Origin: Lachnoclostridium sp. An118
GTDB taxonomy: Bacteria; Bacillota; Clostridia; Lachnospirales; Lachnospiraceae
Reading direction: 5' to 3'
Assembly: GCF_002160985.1 (NCBI RefSeq)
Contig: NZ_NFLQ01000014.1
Coordinates: 32,440-96,439 of the forward strand
DNA: 64,000 nucleotides
Within the stretch, counting starts at the first letter, position 1; the number at the start of each line of letters is the position of its first letter. Of this stretch, positions 1-8,315 are shown one piece after another. A model generated the notes under the pieces. It did not search any database. It saw only the letters and a program-made list of their open reading frames with translations, and had not been told where the DNA came from. Both the position numbers and the translations under genes were made by a program.

Positions 1-1898
1 AGCCTCTGACGGGGACCACGGCGGAGAAGCACGACTCCTTTATCTCTGCCCCCATGGAGAGCGGAAAGGTCCTGCTGAGTTTTTCCGGCAAGGAACTCAT
101 CAAGGGAGAGCCGGACGCCTCCTCCTTCCCCTCCGGCGGACTGAGAGCTACCTTTGAGGCCAGAGGATACACGGCCTGGGACTGCACCTCTCCCGCTTTT
201 GTGAGAAAGGATGCGGCGGGAGCCACACTGTGCATCCCCACAGCCTTCTGCTCCTACACGGGTGAAGCCCTGGACCAGAAGACCCCCCTGCTGCGCTCCA
301 TGGAGGCCATAGGAGAGCAGTCCCTGCGCCTGATACGGCTGTTTGGGAATTCCACGGCCAGGAAGGTGACTCCCTCCGTTGGGGCAGAGCAGGAGTATTT
401 CCTGGTGGATGCGAAGAAGTTCCATGAGAGGAAGGACCTGATCTATACAGGCCGCACTCTCTTTGGGGCCATGCCGCCCAAGGGGCAGGAGCTGGACGAC
501 CACTATTTCGGAACCATCCGGCAGCGGATCGCTTCTTTTATGAAGGATGTCAACGAGGAGCTCTGGAAGATGGGCGTGACGGCAAAGACCCAGCACAATG
601 AGGTGGCGCCTGCCCAGCACGAGCTGGCTCCCATCTACGCAAAGGCAAATGTGGCGGTAGACCACAACCAGATCGTCATGCAGACTCTCAAGAGGATTGC
701 GTCGGAGCACGGCATGAAGTGCCTCCTCCATGAGAAACCCTTTGCGGGGGTCAACGGGTCAGGAAAGCACAACAACTGGTCGCTTACCACAGATGATGGA
801 AAGAACCTGCTCGATCCGGGCAAGACACCCCATGAAAACATCCAGTTCCTCCTTGTCCTCACCTGTATCCTGAAGGCGGTGGACGAGCATGCGGCCCTGC
901 TGCGGGAGTCTGCGGCGGACCCGGGAAATGACCACAGACTGGGAGCCAACGAAGCTCCGCCGGCTATCATTTCCGTCTTCCTGGGAGAGCAGCTGGAGGA
1001 TGTGCTGGAGCAGCTGATCACTACCGGCGAGGCCACCCACAGCCTGAACACCGGAAAGCTGCAGACCGGCGTGCGGACGCTGCCGGACCTGGCAAAGGAC
1101 ACATCTGACAGGAACAGGACATCGCCCTTTGCCTTCACGGGCAATAAATTTGAGTTCCGCATGGTGGGCTCCAGGGATTCTGTGGCAGCCTCCAACATCG
1201 TTCTCAATACCATCGTGGCGGATGCCTTCGCCCAGGCGTGCGATGTGCTGGAGAAGGCGGAGGACTTTGAGAAAGCGGTCCACGACCTGATCAAGCAGTA
1301 CGCTACCGAGCACTACCGCATCGTGTTCAACGGAAACGGCTATGCGGATGAGTGGATACAGGAGGCGGAAAGAAGAGGGCTTCCCAACATCCGGTCTATG
1401 GTGGACGCCATCCCGGCTCTGGTGACAGAGAAGACGATCTCCCTCTTTGAGAGGTACCATGTGTTTACACGGGCAGAGCTTGAGTCCCGCGCGGAGATCA
1501 AGTATGAGAACTATGCGAAGGCTATCAACATAGAGGCGAGGACTATGATAGACATGGCCAGCAAGCAGATCATCCCGGCTATCATCAGGTACACAAAGAC
1601 ACTGGCGGACACAGTGAACTCCGTGCGCGAGGCGGGTGCGGACTTCTCTGTCCAGTCCCAGCTTCTGGCAGAAATCTCGGCTCTCCTCGGGGAGACGAAG
1701 AAGGCGCTGGATATCCTGGCAAAGGAGACGGAGACGGCGGCAGCTATGGAAGAGGGAGAGGTACAGGCAAGATTCTACCACGATACGGTGTTCCCGGCCA
1801 TGGAGGCGCTCCGCGCGCCGGTGGACCAGCTGGAGATGATCGTGGACAAGGAGGCATGGCCCATGCCATCCTACGGGGATCTTATGTTTGAAGTGTAA
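1..1898 (+). CDS. glnN: Glutamine synthetase type III (5' end outside window)
   Basis: Makes glutamine from glutamate, ammonia and ATP; a cytosolic ammonium-assimilation enzyme. The reading frame is open from base 3 ([13 protein letters not shown]), a stretch typical of type III enzymes near their N-terminus, so the ATG at 54 is internal and the true start lies upstream. About 631 residues are present, against roughly 700 for the family. Motifs seen are [25 protein letters not shown] and [14 protein letters not shown], which are diagnostic of GSIII rather than GSI. It ends with TAA and is followed by a hairpin terminator, so it is probably monocistronic or last in its unit. Confidence 0.95.
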   Translation, partial: PLTGTTAEKHDSFISAPMESGKVLLSFSGKELIKGEPDASSFPSGGLRATFEARGYTAWDCTSPAFVRKDAAGATLCIPTAFCSYTGEALDQKTPLLRSMEAIGEQSLRLIRLFGNSTARKVTPSVGAEQEYFLVDAKKFHERKDLIYTGRTLFGAMPPKGQELDDHYFGTIRQRIASFMKDVNEELWKMGVTAKTQHNEVAPAQHELAPIYAKANVAVDHNQIVMQTLKRIASEHGMKCLLHEKPFAGVNGSGKHNNWSLTTDDGKNLLDPGKTPHENIQFLLVLTCILKAVDEHAALLRESAADPGNDHRLGANEAPPAIISVFLGEQLEDVLEQLITTGEATHSLNTGKLQTGVRTLPDLAKDTSDRNRTSPFAFTGNKFEFRMVGSRDSVAASNIVLNTIVADAFAQACDVLEKAEDFEKAVHDLIKQYATEHYRIVFNGNGYADEWIQEAERRGLPNIRSMVDAIPALVTEKTISLFERYHVFTRAELESRAEIKYENYAKAINIEARTMIDMASKQIIPAIIRYTKTLADTVNSVREAGADFSVQSQLLAEISALLGETKKALDILAKETETAAAMEEGEVQARFYHDTVFPAMEALRAPVDQLEMIVDKEAWPMPSYGDLMFEV

Positions 1899-1942
1899 GA
1901 GTCATACCGTGACTTAATAAAGTTATAATAAAATGTTCATAC

Positions 1943-1996
1943 CCCTGCACTTGGAATAGCCAGACAGATATGCTATCCTAGGTGCAGGGTATTTTA
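1943..1996 (+). terminator. Terminator-like hairpin after glnN
   Basis: CCCTGCAC at 1943-1950 pairs with GTGCAGGG at 1982-1989, with an inner GGAATAGC/GCTATCC stem, followed by a T-rich but imperfect tail (TATTTTATAT). It probably ends glnN transcription. Confidence 0.6.
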
Positions 1997-2049
1997 TATC
2001 CCGGCAGGATACCGGTGTATCCGCAAGAAAAGGGCAGGAGGACAGGTGC

Positions 2050-2493
2050 ATGACAAGACAGGAATTTCTGGCAAGGCTCAGGGATGCGCTGGAGAGTGAG
2101 CTGGACCGAAGGACCGTGCAGGAGAATGTGGATTATTACAGCTCCTATATTATAGAAGAGACAGCGAAAGGGAGACCGGAGAGCGACGTGATCGCGGAGC
2201 TGGGAGACCCATGGGTCATTGCCCGCTCTGTCATCGGTATGTCCGCGGACAGCCTGGGAGCGGAGGACGCCTATGACGCGGCTGGGGGCAGAGGGCATGA
2301 CGGCGGAAGGCAGGGCGGAGCCTCCCCGCTGAGTGCGTGGTGGAAGAAGATCCTTCTCGTCCTGGGCGTTGTCGGTGTGTTCCTCATTGTGATCGCGGTG
2401 ATAGGAGGGATTTTCTCCCTGCTGATGCCCATCCTCGTGCCGGTGCTGGTGGTCGCCTTTATCCTGAGGCTGATCGGCGGAACGAGACGGTGA
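2050..2493 (+). CDS. DUF1700 family membrane protein
   Basis: A 147-residue protein. Residues 1-60 carry the helical DUF1700/HAAS-type start (MTRQEFLARLRDALE, then ENVDYYSSYI and AELGDPWVIARSVI). A Gly/Asp-rich linker follows, then two membrane segments (about residues 97-142) and a basic tail. Proteins of this family usually sit beside a PadR repressor and a DUF4097 protein and are thought to take part in envelope stress signalling; neither partner is present here. The ATG is preceded by AGGAGG at 2037-2042. Exact function unknown. Confidence 0.75.
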   Translation: MTRQEFLARLRDALESELDRRTVQENVDYYSSYIIEETAKGRPESDVIAELGDPWVIARSVIGMSADSLGAEDAYDAAGGRGHDGGRQGGASPLSAWWKKILLVLGVVGVFLIVIAVIGGIFSLLMPILVPVLVVAFILRLIGGTRR

Positions 2494-2550
2494 GGCGGAG
2501 CCCGGAGCCGGGCGGAGATATAAAGGAGATATAACAAAGAAACGGACAAA

Positions 2551-2586
2551 GGTAAAAGACCGATGGGGGAGCCATCGGTCTTTTGA
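2551..2586 (+). terminator. Rho-independent terminator after DUF1700 gene
   Basis: AAAAGACCGATGG at 2554-2566 pairs with CCATCGGTCTTTT at 2572-2584. The T run is part of the stem, giving a potentially bidirectional terminator. Confidence 0.8.
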
Positions 2587-2614
2587 GGGGAGTATAAATA
2601 ATTAATAAGGGGTT

Positions 2615-2649
2615 GTAGAAAGTATTCTTTCTACATGCATTAGTATAAT
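2615..2649 (+). promoter_or_regulatory. Inverted repeat and -10 element, probable original promoter of the 4942 gene
   Basis: A perfect 8-bp inverted repeat GTAGAAAG/CTTTCTAC (2615-2634) sits just before a TATAAT hexamer at 2644-2649. No clear -35 is seen. The IS target duplication begins inside this hexamer, so before the insertion this was probably the promoter region of the small gene at 4942. Confidence 0.4.
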
Positions 2650-2716
2650 ATACTGAGCTGGAAAAAGCAAGAAAAAAATTAAAAAAAACTTAATATATAA
2701 ATGCGCACATAGAAAG
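2647..2716. repeat. Left copy of long IS target-site duplication
   Basis: 2647-2717 is identical to 4821-4891 over 71 bp. One base (C) may belong to the element, so the duplication is 70-71 bp. Members of the IS1634 family are known for unusually long and variable target duplications, which fits. Confidence 0.85.
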
Positions 2717-2924
2717 CGGAAGTTTGACAGTTCAATAAATCGAAAAACACTTGCAGGCCCCATAAAGCCTGTATTTTTTTGTCAAATTTTATGCGAATTA
2801 TTGTAGCTATTTATAGCTATCGGAAGTTTGACAGTTCAATAAATCGAAAAACACTTGCAGGCCCCATAAAGCCTGTATTTTTTTGTCAAATTTTATGCGA
2901 ATTATTGTAGCTATTTATAGCTAT
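2717..2924 (+). repeat. Exact 104-bp tandem duplication of the IS left end
   Basis: 2717-2820 and 2821-2924 are identical. The unit starts exactly at the IS terminus (CGGAAGTTTGACAG) and contains a GCAGG-CCCCATAAA-GCCTG hairpin followed by T7, which could block read-through transcription into the transposase. No extra base matches flank the duplication on either side. Confidence 0.9.
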
Positions 2925-2956
2925 ATATAGTATAATAGAGGGAGGAGGTACTTGCC

Positions 2957-4732
2957 ATGAAACTCACTGTCAGCAAATCCAAAAATTCCGCATCCTTTTA
3001 TGTACAGAAAACTATCCGGAAACCCGATGGGAAAGTTACTACGGTCACCATTGAAAAGCTGGGGAACCTGACCGAGGTTACTGCCAAAGCCTGCGGAAAA
3101 GATCCTTATGTATGGGCCCAGGAATACGTCAACGAATTAAACCGTAAGGAGTACGATGAAAATAAGGAAATCCTTGTCAGCTATTCTCCCTCTAAACTTC
3201 TTAAGAAGGGGGAGCAGAAGCTTTTTAACTGCGGCTATCTTTTCCTGCAGAAGATTTATTATCAGTTGGGACTGGATAAGATCTGCCGGGATATTTCTGG
3301 CCGTCATCTGTTTGAATATGACCTGAATGATATCCTGTCAAAGCTGATCTATACCAGAATCCTCTTTCCATCTTCCAAACTGTCTTCCAACAAACAGGCG
3401 AAGAAACTAATTGAGCAGCCCTCCTTTGAACTTCATGATATTTACCGTTCGCTTTCTGTCCTTGCTAAAGAAAACGACTTTATCCAGGCACAACTCTATA
3501 AAAACAGTCAGAGAGTCATTGAACGGCGGAAAGACATCCTCTATTATGACTGCACGAATTACTTCTTCGAACTGGAAGAAGCAGATGAACTGCGCCGATA
3601 TGGGAAATCCAAACAGCACCAGCCCCTCCCCATCGTAGGCATGGGATTATTCATGGACCATGATGGCATTCCCTTAGCCTTTGACATCTATCCTGGGAAC
3701 AAAAATGAACAGCCCACTTTGAAACCTCTGGAGAAAAAAGTGATACGGGATTACGGAATGGAACAGATCATTGTCTGTACAGATGCGGGTCTTTCTTCAA
3801 AGACAAACAGAAAGTTTAACGACAGGACCATTGATGGTGTGCAGATCCGCAGCTTTATCACCACCCAGTCTGTAAAACAGCTTCCGGAATACCTCAAGGA
3901 GTTTGCGCTGAATCCGGAAGGATGGCATCTGCCAGGCTATTCTGAAACTTTCTGCCTGGATGAAATTGATGAAGAGACAGACTATCACAAGGTCTTTTAT
4001 AAAGACCGTTGGATCAAAGAAGATCTTTCCCAAAGAAAAATAAAAAATGGGGCAAAGCCTTTGGAACAGCATCTGATCGTCTCTTTTTCTCCAAAGTATA
4101 AAAACTATCAAAGAAAGATACGGAAAGGCCAGATCGATCGGGCACAGAAGCTGATCGACAGCGGGAACTATAAGCAGCGGCCGAAAAACCAGAATGACCC
4201 TCACAGATTTATTGTGAGGGAAAAAGCGACAAAGGATGGTGAAATCTGTTCGGAAGAACTGGTTTACCTGGATACAGATGTTATCCTGGAAGAAGAACGC
4301 TATGATGGTTTCTATGCCGTATCTACCAATCTGAGCGACATGAGTGTAGATGAGATCGTAAAGATCAATAAGAAGCGCTGGGAGATTGAAGAATGTTTCC
4401 GGATCATGAAAACAGACTTTAAGGCACGGCCAGTATATTTGCAGACTGAGGATCATATCAAATCCCATTTCCTTACATGCTTTATTGCTCTTATGATCTA
4501 CAGGATCCTTGAAAAAAAACTGAAGGAAACTTTTACCTGCGAAGAGATCATAGATACCCTGAGGAATATGTGGATGGCTCGCCCTGGAGAAAAGCTTGGA
4601 TATACGCCGGTTTATACAAGGACTGACCTGACAGACGCACTCCATGAAACAGCAGGATTCCGTACAGACTATCAGATCATATCAGACATAAATATGCGAA
4701 AAATAATCCGTGAAACTAAGAAGAAAAAGTAA
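2957..4732 (+). CDS. IS1634 family (IS4-like, DDE) transposase
   Basis: A 591-residue cut-and-paste transposase. The catalytic triad can be read as D in YYDCTNYFFE (about residue 198), D in VCTDAGLSS (about 275) and E in KRWEIEECFRIMK (about 479), which is the IS4-type W/Y-R-E-K signature. The N-terminal 60 residues look like the KxGKxxxxxIEKLG leader typical of the IS1634 group. Start ATG 2957 follows GGGAGGAGG at 2939-2947. Full length with no frameshift seen. Codon use is AT-rich and unlike flanking genes. Confidence 0.92.
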   Translation: MKLTVSKSKNSASFYVQKTIRKPDGKVTTVTIEKLGNLTEVTAKACGKDPYVWAQEYVNELNRKEYDENKEILVSYSPSKLLKKGEQKLFNCGYLFLQKIYYQLGLDKICRDISGRHLFEYDLNDILSKLIYTRILFPSSKLSSNKQAKKLIEQPSFELHDIYRSLSVLAKENDFIQAQLYKNSQRVIERRKDILYYDCTNYFFELEEADELRRYGKSKQHQPLPIVGMGLFMDHDGIPLAFDIYPGNKNEQPTLKPLEKKVIRDYGMEQIIVCTDAGLSSKTNRKFNDRTIDGVQIRSFITTQSVKQLPEYLKEFALNPEGWHLPGYSETFCLDEIDEETDYHKVFYKDRWIKEDLSQRKIKNGAKPLEQHLIVSFSPKYKNYQRKIRKGQIDRAQKLIDSGNYKQRPKNQNDPHRFIVREKATKDGEICSEELVYLDTDVILEEERYDGFYAVSTNLSDMSVDEIVKINKKRWEIEECFRIMKTDFKARPVYLQTEDHIKSHFLTCFIALMIYRILEKKLKETFTCEEIIDTLRNMWMARPGEKLGYTPVYTRTDLTDALHETAGFRTDYQIISDINMRKIIRETKKKK

Positions 4733-4762
4733 TAATATATAGCTACATTTTAGGTTATAAAA

Positions 4763-4806
4763 AAGTCCGTAGAAAGCTTGATTTAAAGGCTATCTACGGA
4801 CTTATA
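4763..4806 (+). terminator. Terminator hairpin of the IS
   Basis: AAGTCCGTAGA (4763-4773) pairs perfectly with TCTACGGACTT (4793-4803). It lies between the transposase stop and the right end of the element, and the A-rich run before it suggests it works on both strands. Confidence 0.7.
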
Positions 4807-4820
4807 CTGTCAAAGATGGG

Positions 4821-4890
4821 AATATACTGAGCTGGAAAAAGCAAGAAAAAAATTAAAAAAAACTTAATATATAAATGCGCACATAGAAAG
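4821..4890. repeat. Right copy of long IS target-site duplication
   Basis: Identical to 2647-2716. It is followed without break by the leader of the small gene at 4942, so the duplicated target was that gene's 5' untranslated region. Confidence 0.85.
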
Positions 4891-4941
4891 CCTGTTTTCG
4901 GACACACTAACAGTGTATCAAATGAACAGGAGGAATTAAAT

Positions 4942-5157
4942 ATGGCAAAGAATTGCAATAATTCAAACAACATGGGAAATTCTGAAAACGCATATGAGTC
5001 CAAAAAGAGCGGGTACAGCAAGAACGCTTCCAGAAATGCCTATGACAAGAATGCGTCCACAAAAAACACAGCTGGAAAAAATGCATCCGGCAAAAACGCA
5101 TCCAGGAATCAGACGACAGACAGCTACAATTACAGCGACACAACAGACAAGTACTAG
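4942..5157 (+). CDS. Small Asn/Lys/Ser-rich low-complexity protein
   Basis: A 71-residue hydrophilic protein with no membrane segment or signal peptide. It contains a run of related short repeats (KNAS, KNTAGKNAS, GKNASRN) between about residues 28 and 54, plus several Asn pairs. The start is supported by AGGAGG at 4929-4934, and a terminator follows, so it is very likely a real gene. Probably intrinsically disordered. Similar small N/K/S-rich proteins occur in Clostridia, but I know no function. The IS insertion separates it from the likely promoter at 2644. Confidence 0.7.
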   Translation: MAKNCNNSNNMGNSENAYESKKSGYSKNASRNAYDKNASTKNTAGKNASGKNASRNQTTDSYNYSDTTDKY

Positions 5158-5179
5158 GCGGCTTTTGACAGGCGCGAAG

Positions 5180-5210
5180 GCGGGGGTTCCGGGCGGGATC
5201 CCCGCTTTTC
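5180..5210 (+). terminator. Terminator after the small Asn-rich gene
   Basis: GCGGGG at 5180-5185 pairs with CCCCGC at 5200-5205, followed by TTTT. Confidence 0.7.
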
Positions 5211-5272
5211 CATTGACAAATCTCCTTTTTGACCATAAGATGTTAGTTAAAGATAAGCGGATGGAGAGGATC

Positions 5273-6427
5273 ATGGAGAGGATAGAACTGATCGCGCCCT
5301 GCCATTTCGGCCTGGAGGCGGTGCTGAAAAGAGAGATACTGGACCTGGGATACGAGATATCCGGGACAGAGGATGGAAGAGTGACATTTTATGCAGATGC
5401 GGCCGGCATCTGCCGGGCCAACATTTTCCTGCGGACAGCGGAGAGAGTGCTCCTCAAGGCGGGGGAATTCAGGGCGGAGACATTTGACGAGCTGTTTGAG
5501 AGGACCAGGGAGATCCCCTGGGAGCAGTACATACCCTCTGACGGAAGGTTCTGGGTGGCCAAGGCCGCGTCTGTGAAGAGCCGGCTGTTCAGCCCCTCGG
5601 ACATACAGTCCATCATGAAGAAGGCCATGGTCCGCAGGCTCCAGGAGCACTACCGCACGGACTGGTTTAAGGAGGACGGGGCTGCCTATCCCCTGCGGGT
5701 ATTCCTGAAAAAGGATGTGGTCACGGTGGGGATCGATACCTCCGGGGTATCTCTCCACAAGAGGGGATACCGGGAGGTGTCGGGAAAGGCTCCCATCACG
5801 GAGACGCTGGCGGCGGCGCTGATCATGCTGACGCCCTGGCGCGGGGACCGCATCCTGGTGGACCCCTTCTGCGGCAGCGGAACCTTTCCTATAGAGGCGG
5901 CCATGATGGCGGCGGACATCGCGCCGGGCATGAACCGCTCCTTCACGGCGGAGGAGTGGACGAACCTGATCCCGAGGAAGGCATGGTATGAGGCTGTGGA
6001 CGAGGCTTCCTCCCGCATCCGGAGTGGCGTGGTGACGGATATACAGGGCTACGACATTGACGGCTCTGTCATAAAGGTAGCCAGGCGGAATGCCCGGGAG
6101 GCGGGGGTGGACCATCTGATCCATTTCCAGGAGAGGGATGTGAGGAGTCTGAGTCATCCGAAGAAATACGGCTTCATCATCACAAACCCGCCCTACGGGG
6201 AGAGGCTGGAGGACAAGAGGGACCTTCCGGAGCTGTATCGGGCTTTTGGCGAGAGCTTCCGGAGGCTGGACAGCTGGTCTGCCTATATGATCACAAGCTA
6301 TGAGGACGCAGAGCGGTACTTCGGCAGGAAGGCCCAGAAGAACCGGAAGATATACAACGGGATGCTGAAGACTTATTTCTATCAGTTCCCGGGGCCGAAG
6401 CCGCCAAGGAAAAATCCGGAGAGATGA
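5273..6427 (+). CDS. THUMP-domain class I RNA methyltransferase (RlmL/YpsC type)
   Basis: SAM-dependent methyltransferase expected to modify a guanine N2 in 23S rRNA or tRNA. The first ~60 residues match the ferredoxin-like start (ELIAPCHFGLEAVLKRE), a THUMP region follows to about residue 160, and the methyltransferase core has DPFCGSGTFPIEAAMMA (SAM binding) and the catalytic NPPYGERL motif. Length 384 aa is normal for the YpsC group. The frame stays open upstream, but the ATG at 5273 is preceded by GGAGAGG and begins the conserved region; ATG 5261 is the alternative. It is followed closely by rdgB, probably in the same operon. Confidence 0.88.
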   Translation: MERIELIAPCHFGLEAVLKREILDLGYEISGTEDGRVTFYADAAGICRANIFLRTAERVLLKAGEFRAETFDELFERTREIPWEQYIPSDGRFWVAKAASVKSRLFSPSDIQSIMKKAMVRRLQEHYRTDWFKEDGAAYPLRVFLKKDVVTVGIDTSGVSLHKRGYREVSGKAPITETLAAALIMLTPWRGDRILVDPFCGSGTFPIEAAMMAADIAPGMNRSFTAEEWTNLIPRKAWYEAVDEASSRIRSGVVTDIQGYDIDGSVIKVARRNAREAGVDHLIHFQERDVRSLSHPKKYGFIITNPPYGERLEDKRDLPELYRAFGESFRRLDSWSAYMITSYEDAERYFGRKAQKNRKIYNGMLKTYFYQFPGPKPPRKNPER

Positions 6428-6458
6428 GAGGAATATAAAAAAGAGGAGCGCACAAGCG

Positions 6459-7097
6459 ATGAGAAAGATCATATTTGCCACAGGAAACGAGAATAAAATG
6501 GTGGAGATCCGCCAGATCCTTTCGGATCTGGGCATGGAAATCCTTTCCCAGAAGGAGGCGGGGATCCAGGCGGACCCGGAGGAGGACGGCACTACCTTTG
6601 AGGAAAATGCACTCATCAAGGCCCGGGCAGTGCGCAGGATCGCCGCAAAGATGGAGGAGAACCGGGACGCGGTCATCCTGGCTGATGATTCCGGGCTGGA
6701 GATAGACTATCTGAACAAGGAGCCGGGCATCTACTCTGCCAGGTATATGGGAACGGACACGTCCTACGATATCAAGAACAACGCTCTCCTGGAGCGGCTG
6801 GAGGGAGTGCCTGACGAGGAGCGGACCGCAAGGTTTGTCTGCGCCATCGCGGCCGAGTTCCCGGACGGTACGGAGGAAGTGGTGCGGGGGACCATGGAGG
6901 GCCGCATCGGCTATGAGATCATCGGGGAAAACGGCTTTGGCTATGACCCCATCTTCTTCCTGCCCGAGTATGGCTGCACCAGCGCCCAGCTTCCGCCGGA
7001 GGAAAAAAACGCGCTCAGTCACAGGGGCGAAGGACTCAGGAAAATGAGGAGGATCATGGAGGAGAGGCTGTCAAATGAGGATACTTATCGTAAGTGA
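6459..7097 (+). CDS. rdgB: XTP/dITP diphosphatase (RdgB/HAM1 family)
   Basis: Nucleotide-pool cleaning enzyme that hydrolyses dITP, XTP and related non-canonical purine triphosphates to monophosphates. The family motifs are all seen: TGNENKMVEI at the N-terminus, LADDSGLEIDYLN in the middle and SHRGEGLRKM near the C-terminus. The 212 aa length is usual. AGGAGCG lies before the ATG. Its 3' end overlaps the next gene by 23 bp, a pairing (rdgB plus YfcE-type phosphoesterase) common in Firmicutes, implying translational coupling. Confidence 0.95.
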   Translation: MRKIIFATGNENKMVEIRQILSDLGMEILSQKEAGIQADPEEDGTTFEENALIKARAVRRIAAKMEENRDAVILADDSGLEIDYLNKEPGIYSARYMGTDTSYDIKNNALLERLEGVPDEERTARFVCAIAAEFPDGTEEVVRGTMEGRIGYEIIGENGFGYDPIFFLPEYGCTSAQLPPEEKNALSHRGEGLRKMRRIMEERLSNEDTYRK

Positions 7098-7557
7098 TAC
7101 GCACAAGGCCCACGGGAATCTGGAGAGGGTCCTTGAGAAGGAGGGCCCTGTGGACATGATGATCCATCTGGGCGATGTGGAGGGAAAAGCGGACTACATC
7201 GAGGCTCTGGCGGGCTGCCCGGTACATATGGTGAGCGGAAACAATGACTTCTTCTCCCACCTGCCCTGGGAGGAGGAATTCTTTATCGGGGACCACCATG
7301 TCTTTATCACCCACGGGCACGGCTATTTCGTGGGCATGAACGAGGACAGGCTGAAGGCCGAGGCCAGGGGACGGGGAGCGGACATTGTCATGTACGGCCA
7401 CACCCACATGCCCGCGCTCACCGTAGAGCCGGATCTTATGACCCTGAACCCGGGGAGCATCTCCTACCCGAGGCAGAAGGGAAGAAGGCCCAGCTATATC
7501 ATGATGGAGGTGGACCGGGAGGGGAGAGTGTCCTGCGAGATACGCTACCTCGGATAG
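7075..7557 (+). CDS. YfcE/MJ0936-type metallophosphoesterase
   Basis: A 160-residue calcineurin-like phosphodiesterase. Metal ligands are seen in order: SDTHKAHG (D-x-H), HLGDVEG (GD), VSGNNDF (GNxD), THGHGY and GHTHMP. Starts inside the end of rdgB. The natural substrate of these small enzymes is not settled; they hydrolyse model phosphodiesters and may act in nucleotide turnover. A second, longer member of the family lies at 21690. Confidence 0.9.
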   Translation: MRILIVSDTHKAHGNLERVLEKEGPVDMMIHLGDVEGKADYIEALAGCPVHMVSGNNDFFSHLPWEEEFFIGDHHVFITHGHGYFVGMNEDRLKAEARGRGADIVMYGHTHMPALTVEPDLMTLNPGSISYPRQKGRRPSYIMMEVDREGRVSCEIRYLG

Positions 7558-7592
7558 AAGCCATGTCGGTTTGAAAATAATAAAAAAAGTTG

Positions 7593-7621
7593 TTGACATT
7601 GGCAGATGGTTCAGATATAAT
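7593..7621 (+). promoter_or_regulatory. Consensus sigma-A promoter of the tRNA cluster
   Basis: TTGACA at 7593-7598 and TATAAT at 7616-7621 with a 17-bp spacer: a perfect consensus, as expected for a stable-RNA operon. The first tRNA starts 41 bp downstream of the -10. Confidence 0.9.
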
Positions 7622-7661
7622 TATTCTCGTGCCACGTGAGTGCGCATGTACGAATAGACCT

Positions 7662-7736
<75 letters not shown>

Positions 7737-7744
7737 TCATGTAT

Positions 7745-7815
7745 GCGGGTGTAGTTCAATGGTAGAACACCAGCCTTCCAAGCTGGATACGTGGGTTCGA
7801 TTCCCATCACCCGCT
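7745..7815 (+). tRNA. tRNA-Gly (UCC)
   Basis: Acceptor GCGGGTG/CACCCGC. Anticodon arm CCAGC-CTTCCAA-GCTGG gives UCC. T loop GGTTCGATTCC. Eight bases separate it from tRNA-Pro. Confidence 0.95.
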
Positions 7816-7857
7816 TTCTTGAGGCGATCATATGGACATGCCTCAGGATTTACCTTT

Positions 7858-7931
7858 GAGTCTGTAGCTCAGCTGGATAGAGCAACGGCCTTCTAAGCCG
7901 TAGGTCGAGGGTTCGAATCCCCCCAGGCTCG
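7858..7931 (+). tRNA. tRNA-Arg (UCU)
   Basis: Acceptor GAGTCTG pairs with CAGGCTC (one T-G wobble), discriminator G. Anticodon arm ACGGC-CTTCTAA-GCCGT gives UCU. Reads the AGA/AGG codons common in this window. Confidence 0.93.
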
Positions 7932-8027
7932 TTGGCACGTTCACAGAAAAGACAATGTGTCATTATTGTGGCGGGTCAGTCCATAATGCCTTGATAAGAG
8001 GCCTGGTGTATGGAAAAAATAGAAAAT

Positions 8028-8102
8028 GGTGGGTATAGCGCAGTTGGTTAGCGCGCCAGATTGTGGCTCTGGAGGCCCAGGGTTCGAATCCCTGTATCCA
8101 CC
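8028..8102 (+). tRNA. tRNA-His (GUG)
   Basis: Acceptor GTGGGTA/TATCCAC with the extra G at position -1 (8028) facing C73, the histidine identity element. Anticodon arm CCAGA-TTGTGGC-TCTGG gives GUG. Confidence 0.95.
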
Positions 8103-8120
8103 TTTACCCGAAAGGGCTAT

Positions 8121-8192
8121 TGGGCTATCGCCAAGCGGTAAGGCACAGGACTTTGACTCCTGCATTCGTTGGTTCGAATCCAACTAGCCCAG
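8121..8192 (+). tRNA. tRNA-Gln (UUG)
   Basis: Acceptor TGGGCTA/TAGCCCA, discriminator G. Anticodon arm CAGGA-CTTTGAC-TCCTG gives UUG. Confidence 0.95.
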
Positions 8193-8202
8193 TTTTATGT
8201 GC

Positions 8203-8275
8203 GGGCGTGTAGCTCAGGTGGTAGAGCACTTGACTTTTAATCAAGTTGTCCGGGGTTCGAATCCCCGCACGCTCA
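8203..8275 (+). tRNA. tRNA-Lys (UUU)
   Basis: Acceptor GGGCGTG/CACGCTC (one G-T wobble), discriminator A. Anticodon arm CTTGA-CTTTTAA-TCAAG gives UUU. Confidence 0.95.
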
Positions 8276-8280
8276 CTGAC

Positions 8281-8307
8281 ACGCAGCCGGATGGCTGCGT
8301 TTTTTTA
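8281..8307 (+). terminator. Strong terminator between tRNA-Lys and tRNA-Leu
   Basis: ACGCAGCC (8281-8288), loop GGAT, GGCTGCGT (8293-8300), then seven T. A textbook intrinsic terminator, but a further tRNA gene begins only 9 bp beyond it. Confidence 0.85.
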
Positions 8308-8315
8308 TTCATCCT

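Larger units (their letters stand above)
2717..4820 (+). mobile_element. IS1634-type insertion sequence
   Basis: An element of about 2.1 kb bounded by the 70-71 bp direct repeats. The ends share an imperfect inverted repeat: TTTGACAGT at 2723-2731, and its complement in ACTGTCAAA just inside the right end. It holds one transposase gene and a terminator hairpin. The left 104 bp occur twice in tandem. The element is AT-rich compared with its neighbours, as expected for an import. The transposase frame is intact, so it may still be active. Confidence 0.85.

Noticed and set aside
635..1781. Long minus-strand frames (219 and 340 codons) inside glnN
   Set aside because: They mirror a clear glutamine synthetase in GC-rich DNA; composition (many Arg, His, Ser, Leu) is typical of antisense shadows.
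2717..2924. Riboswitch in front of the IS transposase
   Set aside because: The two 104-bp copies are identical IS ends with a simple terminator hairpin; no known aptamer pattern.
5243..6676. 477-codon minus-strand frame over the methyltransferase and rdgB genes
   Set aside because: Spans two well-identified genes on the other strand, no family motif, no ribosome site.
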